From: CAVPWP01 sp050789285
Lineage (GTDB): Bacteria > Pseudomonadota > Alphaproteobacteria > Rhodobacterales > Rhodobacteraceae
Assembly: GCF_050789285.1 (NCBI RefSeq)
Contig: NZ_JBOUVX010000001.1
Span: 1,240,001-1,304,000, forward strand
Direction of reading: 5' to 3'
DNA length: 64,000 nt
Positions within the stretch are counted from its first letter, which is position 1; every line of letters starts with the position of its first letter. The position numbers were made by a program, and so were the translations under genes. Positions 41,454 to 50,718 of the stretch are shown here, one piece after another. The notes under the pieces are model-generated. The model did no database searches. It saw nothing but the letters and a program-made list of their open reading frames with translations, and had not been told where the DNA came from.

Positions 41454-43031
41454 ATGGTGCGGGGGTGGACGGCTGACGAAGGACCCCTGAACGTGGACAA
41501 TCGCATCTTCATCGGCGGCGGCGGCGAGAACTACGCCCTGCCGCAGCTTCTGCGGCTTGATTACGCCAACCGGCATGGTCTGATCGCGGGGGCCACGGGC
41601 ACCGGCAAGACCGTGACCCTTCAGATCCTTGCCGAGGGCTTCTCGGCGCAGGGCGTGCCGGTGGTGCTGTCGGACGTGAAAGGCGACCTGTCGGGTCTGG
41701 CCGAGGCCGGGTCGCCCGCGTTCAAGCTGCATGGCGCGTTCACCGAACGCGCGGCGAAGATGGGCCTGCCGGACTATGCCTACAGGGCGTTTCCGGTCAC
41801 CTTCTGGGACGTGTTCGGCATAGCCGGGCACCCGATCCGCGCCACCGTGGCCGAGATGGGGCCGCTGCTTCTGTCGCGGCTTCTGGAACTGTCCGAGGCG
41901 CAGGAAGGGGTGCTGAACATCGTCTTCCGCGTCGCGGACGAGGACGGTCTACCGCTGCTCGACCTCAAGGACCTGCAGGCGCTTCTGACCTGGGTGGGCC
42001 AGCAGCGCGACGCGCTGACCCTGCGCTATGGCAACATCTCGCCCGCCACGATCGGCACGATCCAGCGCCGGCTTCTGGTGCTCGAGACGCAGGGCGCGGC
42101 GATGTTCTTCGGCGAGCCCGCGCTCGAGCTTGCCGACCTCATGCGGACCGACGCCGAGGGGCGGGGCGTGATCAACATCCTGGCCGCCGACAAGCTGATG
42201 CAGGCGCCAAGGCTGTATGCGACGACGCTTCTGTGGCTTCTGTCCGAGCTTTTCGAGGAACTGCCCGAAGTGGGCGACCCCGAGAAGCCGAAGCTGGTGT
42301 TCTTCTTCGACGAGGCGCATCTGCTGTTCGATGACGCGCCCAAGGCGCTGGTCAGCAAGGTCGAACAGGTGGCCCGGCTGATTCGCTCGAAGGGCGTGGG
42401 CATCTACTTCATCACCCAGAACCCCGCTGACGTGCCGGACACCATCCTGGGCCAGCTGGGCAACCGCGTCCAGCATGCGCTGCGCGCCTTCACCGCCAAG
42501 GACAAGCGGGAACTCAAGCAGGCGGCCGACACCTACCGGCCGAACCCGCGCTTCCACACCGAAACCGCGATCCGCGAGGTCGGCACCGGTGAAGCGGTGA
42601 CCTCGCTGCTCGAGGCGAAGGGCGCCCCCGGCATCGTCGAGCGCACGCTGATCCGTCCGCCGTCGTCGCGCCTGGGCCCGATCGACGAGCCCACCCGCGC
42701 GGCCCTGATGGCCGGGTCGGCCCTGTCGGGCAAGTACGACACCCCGCTGGACCGCGAGAGCGCCTTCGAGCGGCTGAGCGCCCGCGCCGAGGCCGCCGCG
42801 CGCGAAGCCGAAGAGGCCGAAGCCGCGGCCGCCGCCGCGAAGAAGGCGGACGAGGAATTCAAGGCCGCGCGCCGGTATCAGGCCGATCAGGCGCGCAAGC
42901 CCGCCTCGCGCAGCCGGCAGCCGCAAAGCCTTGGCGACGCGATGACCGACGCGCTGATCAAGGAACTGGGCGGCACGACCGGGCGGCGGATCGTGCGCGG
43001 CATCCTTGGCGGGATCTTCAAGGCCCGCTGA
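41454..43031 (+). CDS. HerA-like ATPase (DUF853)
   Basis: A 525-residue P-loop ATPase of the HerA/FtsK-related DUF853 (YjgR) family. Walker A is GATGTGKT near residue 46, Walker B LVFFFDEAHLLF near 283, and the arginine-containing NPADVPDTILGQLGNRVQHALR follows. The C-terminal third has an Ala/Glu-rich coiled region (AREAEEAEAAAAAAKKADEE), then a basic tail. No NurA nuclease partner is nearby. The molecular role of this bacterial family is not well defined. Confidence 0.85.
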   Translation: MVRGWTADEGPLNVDNRIFIGGGGENYALPQLLRLDYANRHGLIAGATGTGKTVTLQILAEGFSAQGVPVVLSDVKGDLSGLAEAGSPAFKLHGAFTERAAKMGLPDYAYRAFPVTFWDVFGIAGHPIRATVAEMGPLLLSRLLELSEAQEGVLNIVFRVADEDGLPLLDLKDLQALLTWVGQQRDALTLRYGNISPATIGTIQRRLLVLETQGAAMFFGEPALELADLMRTDAEGRGVINILAADKLMQAPRLYATTLLWLLSELFEELPEVGDPEKPKLVFFFDEAHLLFDDAPKALVSKVEQVARLIRSKGVGIYFITQNPADVPDTILGQLGNRVQHALRAFTAKDKRELKQAADTYRPNPRFHTETAIREVGTGEAVTSLLEAKGAPGIVERTLIRPPSSRLGPIDEPTRAALMAGSALSGKYDTPLDRESAFERLSARAEAAAREAEEAEAAAAAAKKADEEFKAARRYQADQARKPASRSRQPQSLGDAMTDALIKELGGTTGRRIVRGILGGIFKAR

Positions 43032-43067
43032 GGGGGGCGACGCCCCGAGCGGGGCAGCCGCGCCGCC

Positions 43068-44393
43068 CTAGCCCAGACGGCGGATCTTCAGCCGGGTGAT
43101 CCGGTTGTCCTTCTTGGCCAGCACCTCGAAGCGGAAGCCGTGGAAGGAAAAGATCTGGCCTACCGCGGGGATCGACTGCGCCTCGTGGATCACAAGGCCC
43201 GCGACCGTGTTCGCCTCTTCGTCGGGCAGCGCCCAGTCCATCGCGCGGTTGACATCGCGGATGGTCATGGCGCCGTCGATCAGGATGTCGCCACCTTCGG
43301 TCTGGCGCAGCGGGTGATCGGCGTCGACGTCGAATTCGTCGGTGATCTCGCCCACGATCTCTTCGAGGATGTCCTCCAGCGTGATCAGCCCTTCGAGCGA
43401 GCCGTATTCGTCGACGACCAGCGCGAAATGGGTGTGGCGGCGTAGGAACTGGCGCATCTGTTCGTCCAGCGGCGTCGTCTCGGGGACAAAGTAGGGCTTC
43501 ATCGCCACGTCCATGACGTTGAAGTCCACGAAGGCGTCGCCCTCGCCGCTGGCCCCGGCGGCCGCGCCGGCGGTCTGGTGGGCATACATCGCGCGCAGAA
43601 GGTCCTTGGCGTGGATCACGCCGACCACGTTCTCCTTCTCGCCGCGATAGATCGGCAGGCGGGTGTGCGGCGACTGCAGGCACTGCTCGAGGATCTCGCG
43701 CGGCGTGGAGTCCGCGTTGATCATCTCGATCTCGGAGCGATGCTTCATGATTTCTTCGACCGCACGGTCGCTGAGGTCGAGCGCGCCAAGCAGGCGGTCG
43801 CGGTCCTCCTTCTCGACCACGCCTTCGGAATGGCCAAGCTGGATCGCGCCCATGATCTCTTCGCGCACGGCAAGGATGTTGGTCGAGGGATCGGTGCGCA
43901 CCCCAAAGATGCGCAGAATGCCCCGGACAAGCGCGCGCACCGCCGTGACGATGGGCGAGAAGACCAGGATGACGATGCGGATCGGCGCCGCGACCCGCGC
44001 GGCGGCGGCTTCGGCGTTGGTGATGGCATAGGTCTTGGGCAGCACTTCCGAGAAGATGAGGACCAGGAAGGTCATCACCAGCGTCGCCAGCGCCACGCCG
44101 GACTCGCCCAGCACCTTGGTGAACAGCGCCGTCGCCAGCGATGCGGCCAGGATGTTGACCAGGTTGTTGCCCAGAAGGACCGACCCGATCAGGCGTTCGT
44201 TGTCGTCGGTGATCGCCAGCGCGCGTTCGGCGCCTTTCGATCCCTTGTCGGCCTGCGCGCGCAGCTTGCCGCGCGACGCGGCGGTCAGCGCGGTCTCGCT
44301 GCCCGAGAAGAAGGCCGACAGGATAAGCAGCCCGGCGATGGCGCCGATCGTGATCCAGAAGGCGGCGTCAAGAAGGGGGGAGGGGTCGTCCAT
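43068..44393 (-). CDS. CNNM/CorC-family membrane protein (DUF21 plus CBS)
   Basis: A 441-residue protein with an N-terminal DUF21 membrane domain of about four spans (SAFFSGSETALTAAS near residue 27, a family hallmark), two CBS domains around residues 215-345 (DSTPREILEQCLQS; FALVVDEYGSLEGLITLED) and a C-terminal CorC/HlyC domain (GGDILIDGAMTIRDVNRAM). Members are linked to Mg2+ or Co2+ efflux. It is on the same strand as xerD downstream of it in transcription order, with 52 bp between. Confidence 0.88.
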   Translation of the reverse strand: MDDPSPLLDAAFWITIGAIAGLLILSAFFSGSETALTAASRGKLRAQADKGSKGAERALAITDDNERLIGSVLLGNNLVNILAASLATALFTKVLGESGVALATLVMTFLVLIFSEVLPKTYAITNAEAAAARVAAPIRIVILVFSPIVTAVRALVRGILRIFGVRTDPSTNILAVREEIMGAIQLGHSEGVVEKEDRDRLLGALDLSDRAVEEIMKHRSEIEMINADSTPREILEQCLQSPHTRLPIYRGEKENVVGVIHAKDLLRAMYAHQTAGAAAGASGEGDAFVDFNVMDVAMKPYFVPETTPLDEQMRQFLRRHTHFALVVDEYGSLEGLITLEDILEEIVGEITDEFDVDADHPLRQTEGGDILIDGAMTIRDVNRAMDWALPDEEANTVAGLVIHEAQSIPAVGQIFSFHGFRFEVLAKKDNRITRLKIRRLG

Positions 44394-44445
44394 GGGAAAT
44401 CTGTCTGCCTTTTTTGCCCGGTTATGGGCGGGCTCTGCCGCGCTT

Positions 44446-45384
44446 TCAAGACGTCTTCGTGCTGCGCCGGGCGAGCGGGTGATGACTGTGCACCAAGGTC
44501 TTCAGGCGCTCGTCAAGAACATGGGTGTAGATCTCGGTCGTCGACACGTCGGCATGACCCAGAAGCGTCTGAATCGCGCGCAGGTCGGCGCCGTTGGCAA
44601 GAAGATGCGTGGCGAAGGCGTGCCGCAGCCTGTGCGGCGTGACCTTCGCAGGGCTGACGCCGCCGGTCACGGCGATTTCCTTGATCAGCCCGTAGAAGCG
44701 GTGGCGCGTCAGATGCCCGCCCTTGCCGGACGAGGGGAACAGGAAGGGCGAGGGCCCGCGCCCGGCCGCCTTCGCCGCCGCTTCGCCCGCGTCGCGCAGG
44801 ACCAGCCATTCGGCCAGCGCCGTGCGCGCGGGCGGCGACAGCGGCACCATGCGCTCGCGTCCGCCCTTGCCGCGCACGAGAAGCATCTGCGGATCGCCGC
44901 GCGCGGCGGCGGCGGGCAGGCCCACCAGTTCGCTGACCCGCAGGCCGGTGGCGTAAAGAAGCTCGACCAGGCAGGTGTTGCGCACCCGGTCCTCGGCACG
45001 GCCATGGACGCGCGCGGCTTGAAGCAGGCGGTCGACCTCGGCCTCGCTCAGGACCTTGGGCAGGCGTGTCTCGCGCCCCGGGCCGCGGATCTGGATCGCC
45101 GGATTGTCGCCGCGCCAGCCGTCCTCGAAGGCGAAGCGATAAAGCTGCCGGATCGACGACAGCCGCCGCGCCCGGGTCGACACCGCAAGCCCCTGCTCGT
45201 CGCAATGGACGAGATAGGCCTCGACATCGGCGCGCGTCGCGGTCTCGAGCGTCCGCCCGCGCTGGTCGAGCCAGCCGGCAAAGTCGGTCAGGTCGCGGGC
45301 ATAGGCCAGCTGCGTGTTCCGCGCGGCGCCAAGCTCGGCGGCCTGCGCCTCGAGGAAGGCGCCGATGCGGGCTGTGGCGGTCAT
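44446..45384 (-). CDS. xerD: Tyrosine recombinase XerD
   Basis: A 312-residue site-specific recombinase that resolves chromosome dimers with XerC at dif. The N-terminal SAM-like domain is followed by the catalytic domain, where Arg (TGLRVSELVGL), His-x-x-Arg (PHRLRHAFATHLL), His (LLGHADVSTTEIYTHV) and the nucleophile Tyr of that last block are all present. The ATG overlaps the stop of the upstream gene (ATGA). Length and order are normal for XerD. Confidence 0.9.
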   Translation of the reverse strand: MTATARIGAFLEAQAAELGAARNTQLAYARDLTDFAGWLDQRGRTLETATRADVEAYLVHCDEQGLAVSTRARRLSSIRQLYRFAFEDGWRGDNPAIQIRGPGRETRLPKVLSEAEVDRLLQAARVHGRAEDRVRNTCLVELLYATGLRVSELVGLPAAAARGDPQMLLVRGKGGRERMVPLSPPARTALAEWLVLRDAGEAAAKAAGRGPSPFLFPSSGKGGHLTRHRFYGLIKEIAVTGGVSPAKVTPHRLRHAFATHLLANGADLRAIQTLLGHADVSTTEIYTHVLDERLKTLVHSHHPLARRSTKTS

Positions 45385-46988
45385 CCGCGGCGCTCCAGCA
45401 CCAGAAGCTCAAGGGCCGCGCGCCGCGCCGCGGTGTCGAGCCCCAGATAACGCAGATAGGCGATGGCCTCGGTCACCTTGACGTAATCGCCAAAGGCGCC
45501 GTCGGAGAACTCGTTGATCGCCAGCAGCAGGCCCTCGCCCCGGCGGTCGTCCTCGACGAACTGGCGATAGCGCGGCGGAACGCCCTGAAGAACGAACCCG
45601 TCGCGCACCGCGAGGGGCAGGGGGGCGGTGCTTGGGGCATTGGCCGGCAGGCCGCGGGCCAGCGCGACGAGATAGCGTTCGTCCGGCGACATCGGGTTGT
45701 GATCGGTGGCCACCGCCACGAAGTCGGTCGACATCAGTCCGATGCGAAACGCCAGCGCGCGGCTTTCCGGCGGCAGGCTCGCGCGGGGAAGGCGGTGGGC
45801 AAATTCCTCGGCGAACAGGCGCTCGAGCTGCATCTCCTGCATCGCCGCCCAGGCTGGGGCCAGGGCCGTGGCCACACCAGCCGTGTCGCCGTCGGCCAGC
45901 GCCGCGTCGAGGGCCTGGATGGCCGCCGCGCGATCCCAGACCCCGCCCGAAGCCGCAGGGCGCCGTTCGCGGTAAAGCCGGAAGAGGTCGCCCCCGGAGA
46001 CGGCGCCGGTCAGCGCAAGCCGCTCGGCGGCCAGAAGCCGCGCGCGCCAGCCGCTGGTGTCGCGCAGGTCGGCGCGGGCGAAGGCGATGGGCAGGCCCGA
46101 AGTCGCCTGCGGCTCGCCGATGGCTTCGAACAGGCGATAGGTCAGGGGGGTCGGGCGCTGCGGCGGGCGGGGCGGGTCGATCCCCTCGAAGAGTTCGGGA
46201 TCGAGGAAGCGCGCCAGAAGGTGATCCTCGTCCTCGGTCAGGATGCCAAGCGCCTTCGCGGTCTCGAGCGTCAGCGCCGCCGCCTGCCAGTCGCCGCCGC
46301 GCGCAAGGCAGAAGATCCGCGCGGGGTAGGTGGGCGAGATTTCGGGCGTCTCGCGCATGGTGCGGCAGGCCGCGTCCTCGGCCCCGGTCAGAAGCGCCAC
46401 GTCGAAGGCGCGGCGGAAGATCTCGGGGTCGTCCTTCGGCGCGCGGTCGAGAAGCGCCGCCGCCTCGGTCAGAAGACCCTGTTGCAGAAGCCGGTCGACC
46501 CGGGCCAGGAACAGGCTCGTGTCGGCGCTGGCGTCCACCGGCGGGTCAAGCCGCGCCAGCAGGACCCGGCGCAGCAACGCGCCCATCTCGGGCAGCATCT
46601 CGAGCGGTTCGGCCGACAGGCGGCGGGCGATGTCGGCGGCGGGCGAGGTGCCCCAGAGATCGGCCGGCAGGCCGGCCTCGGCCGCGCTGATCAGGCCGAT
46701 GGTGTCGGGCAAGGCCGCGTCCAGCGGCAGCGTCGCCACATCGGCCGGCAGGGCCGAGGCCGCGATGTCGCCCGCCGGGACGCCGGAGGCCGCGATGTCG
46801 CCCGCCGGGACGCCGGAGGCCGGGCCAGGGGCGGGCAGGGGCAGTCCGGCGGGGGTTGCCACGCTGTCCGAAAGCCAGTCGATCGCCGACAGCGGCGCAT
46901 CCGCCGGCACCTCGGCCTGCGCCATGGCGGCGGCCGGGGTGGCCAGGGTCAGGAAAAGGATCAGACTGCGGGCGCCCCTATTCGGCAT
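45381..46988 (-). CDS. Unknown exported protein, helical repeats
   Basis: A 535-residue protein with a signal peptide (SLILFLTLATPAAAMAQAEV) and a Pro/Ala-rich N-terminal linker that includes a duplicated 10-residue unit. The rest is rich in Leu/Ala/Arg helices reminiscent of TPR or SLT-superhelix proteins, but I see no clear motif. The ATG at 46988 overlaps the upstream tiny gene by 11 bp, and its stop overlaps xerD. It probably functions in the periplasm; the role is unknown. Confidence 0.65.
   Translation of the reverse strand: MPNRGARSLILFLTLATPAAAMAQAEVPADAPLSAIDWLSDSVATPAGLPLPAPGPASGVPAGDIAASGVPAGDIAASALPADVATLPLDAALPDTIGLISAAEAGLPADLWGTSPAADIARRLSAEPLEMLPEMGALLRRVLLARLDPPVDASADTSLFLARVDRLLQQGLLTEAAALLDRAPKDDPEIFRRAFDVALLTGAEDAACRTMRETPEISPTYPARIFCLARGGDWQAAALTLETAKALGILTEDEDHLLARFLDPELFEGIDPPRPPQRPTPLTYRLFEAIGEPQATSGLPIAFARADLRDTSGWRARLLAAERLALTGAVSGGDLFRLYRERRPAASGGVWDRAAAIQALDAALADGDTAGVATALAPAWAAMQEMQLERLFAEEFAHRLPRASLPPESRALAFRIGLMSTDFVAVATDHNPMSPDERYLVALARGLPANAPSTAPLPLAVRDGFVLQGVPPRYRQFVEDDRRGEGLLLAINEFSDGAFGDYVKVTEAIAYLRYLGLDTAARRAALELLVLERRG
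46756..46815. repeat. Two perfect 30-bp direct repeats
   Basis: Positions 46756-46785 and 46786-46815 are identical, followed by 7 bases of a third copy. The repeat is a multiple of three and lies in the N-terminal linker of the exported protein, duplicating the peptide PAGDIAASGV. It suggests slippage and length variation between strains. Confidence 0.85.
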
Positions 46989-47112
46989 CAAGCTCCACCG
47001 GCTGGCTGACCAGCGACGTGTCGGGCGTGAGATCGCCCAGATAGGCGAAACCGATGAACCCAAGGATCGCCAGAACGATCACGAACAGCACCAGCTTCCA
47101 CAGTCGGCTCAT
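46978..47112 (-). CDS. Small single-span membrane protein
   Basis: A 44-residue protein: a short basic start (MSRLWK), one transmembrane helix (LVLFVIVLAILGFIGFAYLG) and a short acidic periplasmic tail. ATG 47112 has AGGACC upstream. Its 3' end overlaps the start of the exported protein by 11 bp, indicating coupled translation and possibly a joint membrane function. Divergent from aroK. Confidence 0.65.
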   Translation of the reverse strand: MSRLWKLVLFVIVLAILGFIGFAYLGDLTPDTSLVSQPVELDAE

Positions 47113-47231
47113 CTTGGTCCTCGTCGTCTCTGCCCCGTGCGGGCCGCATCTGCGGCGGCCTTGACGCAACTTATAACTGGTCTTTCCGCCAAGATCACGC
47201 CATTCAGTGACCTCGGCGAAAAGATAGGCGC

Positions 47232-47792
47232 GTGGCTGCCGTTTTGAACTACCGGCTGAAGAAATCCGTGGCCATGGTCGGCATGATGGGCGCCGGCAAG
47301 ACCGCCGTCGGCACGGCCGTCGCAAGGGTGCTGCGCGTGCCCTTCCTCGACAGCGACCGCGAGATCGAGAAGGCCGCCCACATGACCATCGCCGAGATCT
47401 TCGCCCGCGACGGCGAGGACTTCTTCCGCGAACGCGAGACCGAGGTGATCGAGCGGCTTCTGAAGACCCGCCGCTGCATCCTGTCGACCGGCGGCGGGGC
47501 GTTCCTGTTCGAGCGCAACCGCCGGATCATCGCCGAAAAGGGCGTGGCGGTGTGGCTGCGCGCCGACCTCGACCTGCTGTGGTCGCGGGTGCGGCACAAG
47601 ACGACGCGGCCGCTTCTGCGCACCGCCGATCCGCGCGCGACGCTGGCCGAGCTTTACGCACGCCGCGTCCCCGACTACGCCAAGGCCGAGATCATCGTGG
47701 ACGCCGATCCCGACTTCACGGTCGAGCAGATGGCCGACCGCGTGATCGCGGCCCTTGCCACACATCCCGACGTGCTGGAGGTCAGCCCATGA
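47232..47792 (+). CDS. aroK: Shikimate kinase
   Basis: A 186-residue kinase of the aromatic amino acid pathway that phosphorylates shikimate. Walker A is GMMGAGKTAVG near residue 17, the shikimate-binding FLDSDREIEKAA follows, then FRERETEVIERLL and LSTGGGAFL, and the lid Arg in TTRPLLR. The start is GTG at 47232. Its stop overlaps aroB (ATGA). Confidence 0.93.
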   Translation: MAAVLNYRLKKSVAMVGMMGAGKTAVGTAVARVLRVPFLDSDREIEKAAHMTIAEIFARDGEDFFRERETEVIERLLKTRRCILSTGGGAFLFERNRRIIAEKGVAVWLRADLDLLWSRVRHKTTRPLLRTADPRATLAELYARRVPDYAKAEIIVDADPDFTVEQMADRVIAALATHPDVLEVSP

Positions 47793-48922
47793 CGACGACG
47801 ACCGCGCCCGAAGGCACCACGATCCATGTGCCGCTGGGCGACCGCGCCTATGACGTGCGCATCGGCGCGGGCCTGATCGCGCGCGCGGGCGCCGAGATCG
47901 GCCCGCTGCTGCGCCGGCCGCGCGTGGCGGTTGTCACGGACGCGAACGTGGCCGAGGCGCACCTGGCGGGGCTGGAGCGTGGCCTTGCCGACGCCGGCAT
48001 CGCTTCGTCCGCCCTCGTGCTGCCGGCGGGCGAGGCCACGAAGTGCTGGGCGGAACTGGCGCGCTGCGTCGAATGGCTTCTGGCCGCGCAGATCGAACGG
48101 CGCGACGTGGTGGTGGCGCTTGGGGGCGGCGTGATCGGCGATCTGGTCGGCTTCGCCGCCGCGATCCTGCGCCGGGGCGTGCGCTTCGTGCAGGTCCCGA
48201 CCTCGCTTCTGGCGCAGGTCGACAGTTCGGTGGGCGGCAAGACCGGGATCAACACCGCGCAGGGCAAGAACCTTGTCGGCGCCTTCCACCAGCCGTCCCT
48301 TGTGCTCGCGGATATCGGGGCGCTCGACACGCTGCCCGGGCGCGACCTGCTGGCAGGCTATGGCGAGGTGGTGAAATACGGGCTTCTGGGCGACGTGGCC
48401 TTCTTCGACTGGCTCGAGGTCAACGGCCCCGCGCTGGCCGCCGGCGACGCAGAAGCGCGGGCGCAGGCGGTGACGCGCTCGGTTCAGATGAAGGCCGAGA
48501 TCGTCGTGCGCGACGAGACCGAGCAGGGCGACCGGGCGCTGCTGAACCTTGGCCACACCTTCTGCCACGCGCTCGAGGCCGCGACCGGCTATTCCGGCCG
48601 GCTTCTGCACGGCGAGGGCGTGGCGATCGGCTGCGCGCTGGCCTTCGAGCTGTCGGCCCGGATGGGCCTGTGCAGCCAGGAAGATCCGTCCCGCGTGCGC
48701 GCGCACCTGCGCGCGATGGGCATGAAGACCGACCTGGCGGATATCCCCGGCGATCTGCCCGACGCGGACGGGCTTCTGGCGCTGATGGCGCAGGACAAGA
48801 AGGTGATCGACGGGCGGCTGCGCTTCATCCTTGCGCGCGGGATCGGACGGGCCTTCGTGGCCGACGATGTGGACCCCGCGCTGGTGCGGACACTTCTGGC
48901 CGACCGGCTTGCGGCGCGCTGA
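47789..48922 (+). CDS. aroB: 3-dehydroquinate synthase
   Basis: A 377-residue NAD-dependent, zinc-containing enzyme that forms 3-dehydroquinate from DAHP. NAD-binding GGGVIGDLVGFAAA near residue 112, the active-site QVDSSVGGKTGIN near 145, a Lys-containing GYGEVVKYGLL near 195 and the metal-binding NLGHTFCHALE near 255 are present. The ATG at 47789 overlaps the aroK stop. The pair forms the usual alphaproteobacterial aroKB unit. Confidence 0.93.
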   Translation: MTTTTAPEGTTIHVPLGDRAYDVRIGAGLIARAGAEIGPLLRRPRVAVVTDANVAEAHLAGLERGLADAGIASSALVLPAGEATKCWAELARCVEWLLAAQIERRDVVVALGGGVIGDLVGFAAAILRRGVRFVQVPTSLLAQVDSSVGGKTGINTAQGKNLVGAFHQPSLVLADIGALDTLPGRDLLAGYGEVVKYGLLGDVAFFDWLEVNGPALAAGDAEARAQAVTRSVQMKAEIVVRDETEQGDRALLNLGHTFCHALEAATGYSGRLLHGEGVAIGCALAFELSARMGLCSQEDPSRVRAHLRAMGMKTDLADIPGDLPDADGLLALMAQDKKVIDGRLRFILARGIGRAFVADDVDPALVRTLLADRLAAR

Positions 48923-48928
48923 CGGGCC

Positions 48929-50008
48929 TCAGGCGCGGTGGCCGCGCAGCACCATCAGCTCGCCGATGTTCTCGCGCGTGATATAGCCCAGAAACAGCCC
49001 GGCCGCGTCGGTCACGGCCACCGCTGGAACCTCGGGCCGGGCCAGCGCGTCGATCGCCTTCGTCAGCGGCGCGTGCAGCGGCACCGACGGAATGTCGGGC
49101 ACCATCGCCTCGGCCGCCGTCAGGCCTGGACGCTGGCCCGCGACCGCGGCGAAGATCGCCTGCCGCGGCACGAAGCCCCGCAAGCGGCCATCTGGCCCCA
49201 GCACCGGAAACTCGTGCTGCGTCGTGCGGATCAGGCTTGACGACATGCCGTCGACCCCGTCGGCGGGATCGAGCGCCTCGTAGGCGGTGATCATGGCCGC
49301 GCGCGCGGGAAGTTCGCGCGCCATGTCGCGTAGCGCCACGTCCGAGCTTTCGGCCGCCGCCGCGACGAAGACGAAGACCGCGATCAGCAGCAGAAGCGGG
49401 TTGCCCGTGGTCAGCGCCAGAAAGCCGAAGACGAAGGCCACCGCCTGCCCGGCGTGCGCCGCGACGCGCGTGGCCTTCACCCGGCCCAGCCAGATCGACA
49501 GAAGCGCGCGGAACACCCGCCCGCCGTCCATCGGGAAGGCCGGGATCAGGTTGAAGAGGACCAGGAACAGGTTGACGGCGGCCAGCCGCGCCCAGAAGCC
49601 CGATGTGGGATCCTCGATCTCGGCCAGCGCCTCGAGGTCGGTCGTGGCGCCGACGACCAACACGATCAGCGCCCAGATCGCCACGTTCACGGCCGGTCCC
49701 GCCAAGGCCACGGCGATCTCCTGCGCGGGCTTCTCGGGCATCCGTTCCAGCCGGGCCATGCCGCCGATCGGCAGAAGCGTGATGTCGGGCGTGGCGATGC
49801 CGTAGCGGCGCGCCATCAGCGCGTGGCCGAACTCGTGCAGCACCACGCAGGCGAAAAGCGCCAGGATGAACAGCACGCTGACGATGGCGTCCTGTGATCC
49901 GCCCTGCAGGAACCCCGCCACCGCGATCCAGAGAAGAAGCAGGAAGAAGGTCGCGTGAATCCGCACCTCGGTGCCAAGGATGCGGCCAACGGGAAACGAC
50001 CATGTCAT
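48929..50008 (-). CDS. M50 intramembrane metalloprotease with CBS domains
   Basis: A 359-residue site-2-protease-type protein (SpoIVFB/Rip-like). The zinc-binding HEFGHALMARR is near residue 57 in the second span, and NLIPAFPMDGGRVFRALL carries the third ligand near 165. Two CBS domains fill the C-terminal 140 residues, suggesting nucleotide control. Convergent with aroB, only 6 bp apart. It is distinct from the RseP protease at 57343. Confidence 0.88.
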   Translation of the reverse strand: MTWSFPVGRILGTEVRIHATFFLLLLWIAVAGFLQGGSQDAIVSVLFILALFACVVLHEFGHALMARRYGIATPDITLLPIGGMARLERMPEKPAQEIAVALAGPAVNVAIWALIVLVVGATTDLEALAEIEDPTSGFWARLAAVNLFLVLFNLIPAFPMDGGRVFRALLSIWLGRVKATRVAAHAGQAVAFVFGFLALTTGNPLLLLIAVFVFVAAAAESSDVALRDMARELPARAAMITAYEALDPADGVDGMSSSLIRTTQHEFPVLGPDGRLRGFVPRQAIFAAVAGQRPGLTAAEAMVPDIPSVPLHAPLTKAIDALARPEVPAVAVTDAAGLFLGYITRENIGELMVLRGHRA

Positions 50009-50045
50009 GCGCCATCACCCCCTTTGGTGGCGCGGTGCAGCACCC

Positions 50046-50534
50046 TCAGAACGGAATTTCGTCGTCGAGATCGCTGCGCGCGGGCGCCTGGCCGCCACCG
50101 CCTCCGCCGTAGCTGTCGCCGTATCCGTCATCGCGCGAGCGGTCGTCGGGATAGCTGCCGCCACCGCCACCGCCGCCTTCGCCACGCCCGTCGAGAAGGG
50201 TCAGTTCGCCCCGATAGGGCCGCAGGACGACCTCGGTCGTATATCGGTCCTGGCCTGACTGGTCCTGCCATTTGCGGGTTTCGAGCTGGCCCTCGATATA
50301 GACCTTCGATCCCTTCTTCAGATACTGCTCGGCGATGCGGGCAAGCGGCTCCGAGAAAATCGCCACCGAATGCCATTCCGTGCGTTCGCGGCGTTCGCCG
50401 GTGCTGCGGTCCTTCCAGTTCTCGGAGGTGGCGATGCGCAGGTTGCAGACCTTGCCGCCGTTCTGAAACGTGCGAACCTCGGGGTCGCGTCCCAGATTGC
50501 CCACCAGGATGACCTTGTTCACCGATCCCGCCAT
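50046..50534 (-). CDS. ssb: Single-stranded DNA-binding protein
   Basis: A 162-residue SSB. The OB fold covers residues 1-110 (NKVILVGNLGRDPEVR; WHSVAIFSEPLARIAEQYLK; VYIEGQLETRKW). A Gly-rich disordered linker follows, and the protein ends in the acidic tip LDDEIPF that binds partner proteins. ATG 50534 is chosen; longer forms add a non-conserved extension. It is divergent from the transglycosylase. Confidence 0.95.
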   Translation of the reverse strand: MAGSVNKVILVGNLGRDPEVRTFQNGGKVCNLRIATSENWKDRSTGERRERTEWHSVAIFSEPLARIAEQYLKKGSKVYIEGQLETRKWQDQSGQDRYTTEVVLRPYRGELTLLDGRGEGGGGGGGSYPDDRSRDDGYGDSYGGGGGGQAPARSDLDDEIPF

Positions 50535-50718
50535 TGCGCCGCCTCCGTTCGATTCGCCGATTTCCGGCAAACTTACACTCGGGGGATCGTGGTTAACAGG
50601 CCGCTAAGCCCTGCATCCGGCGCCCCGCGCGCGGCCTCGGCACCGCGAGTCTGGCGTTCGGCGCGCATTTCCGGTAGCGTGCGGCCGGCGATACGGACAA
50701 CCGCGACGAGGGCAAAGA

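Noticed and set aside
45066..47009. A 647-codon plus-strand frame antisense to xerD and the exported protein
   Set aside because: Extremely Arg/Gly/Ala-rich, typical of a GC-driven shadow; XerD catalytic residues are intact on the minus strand.
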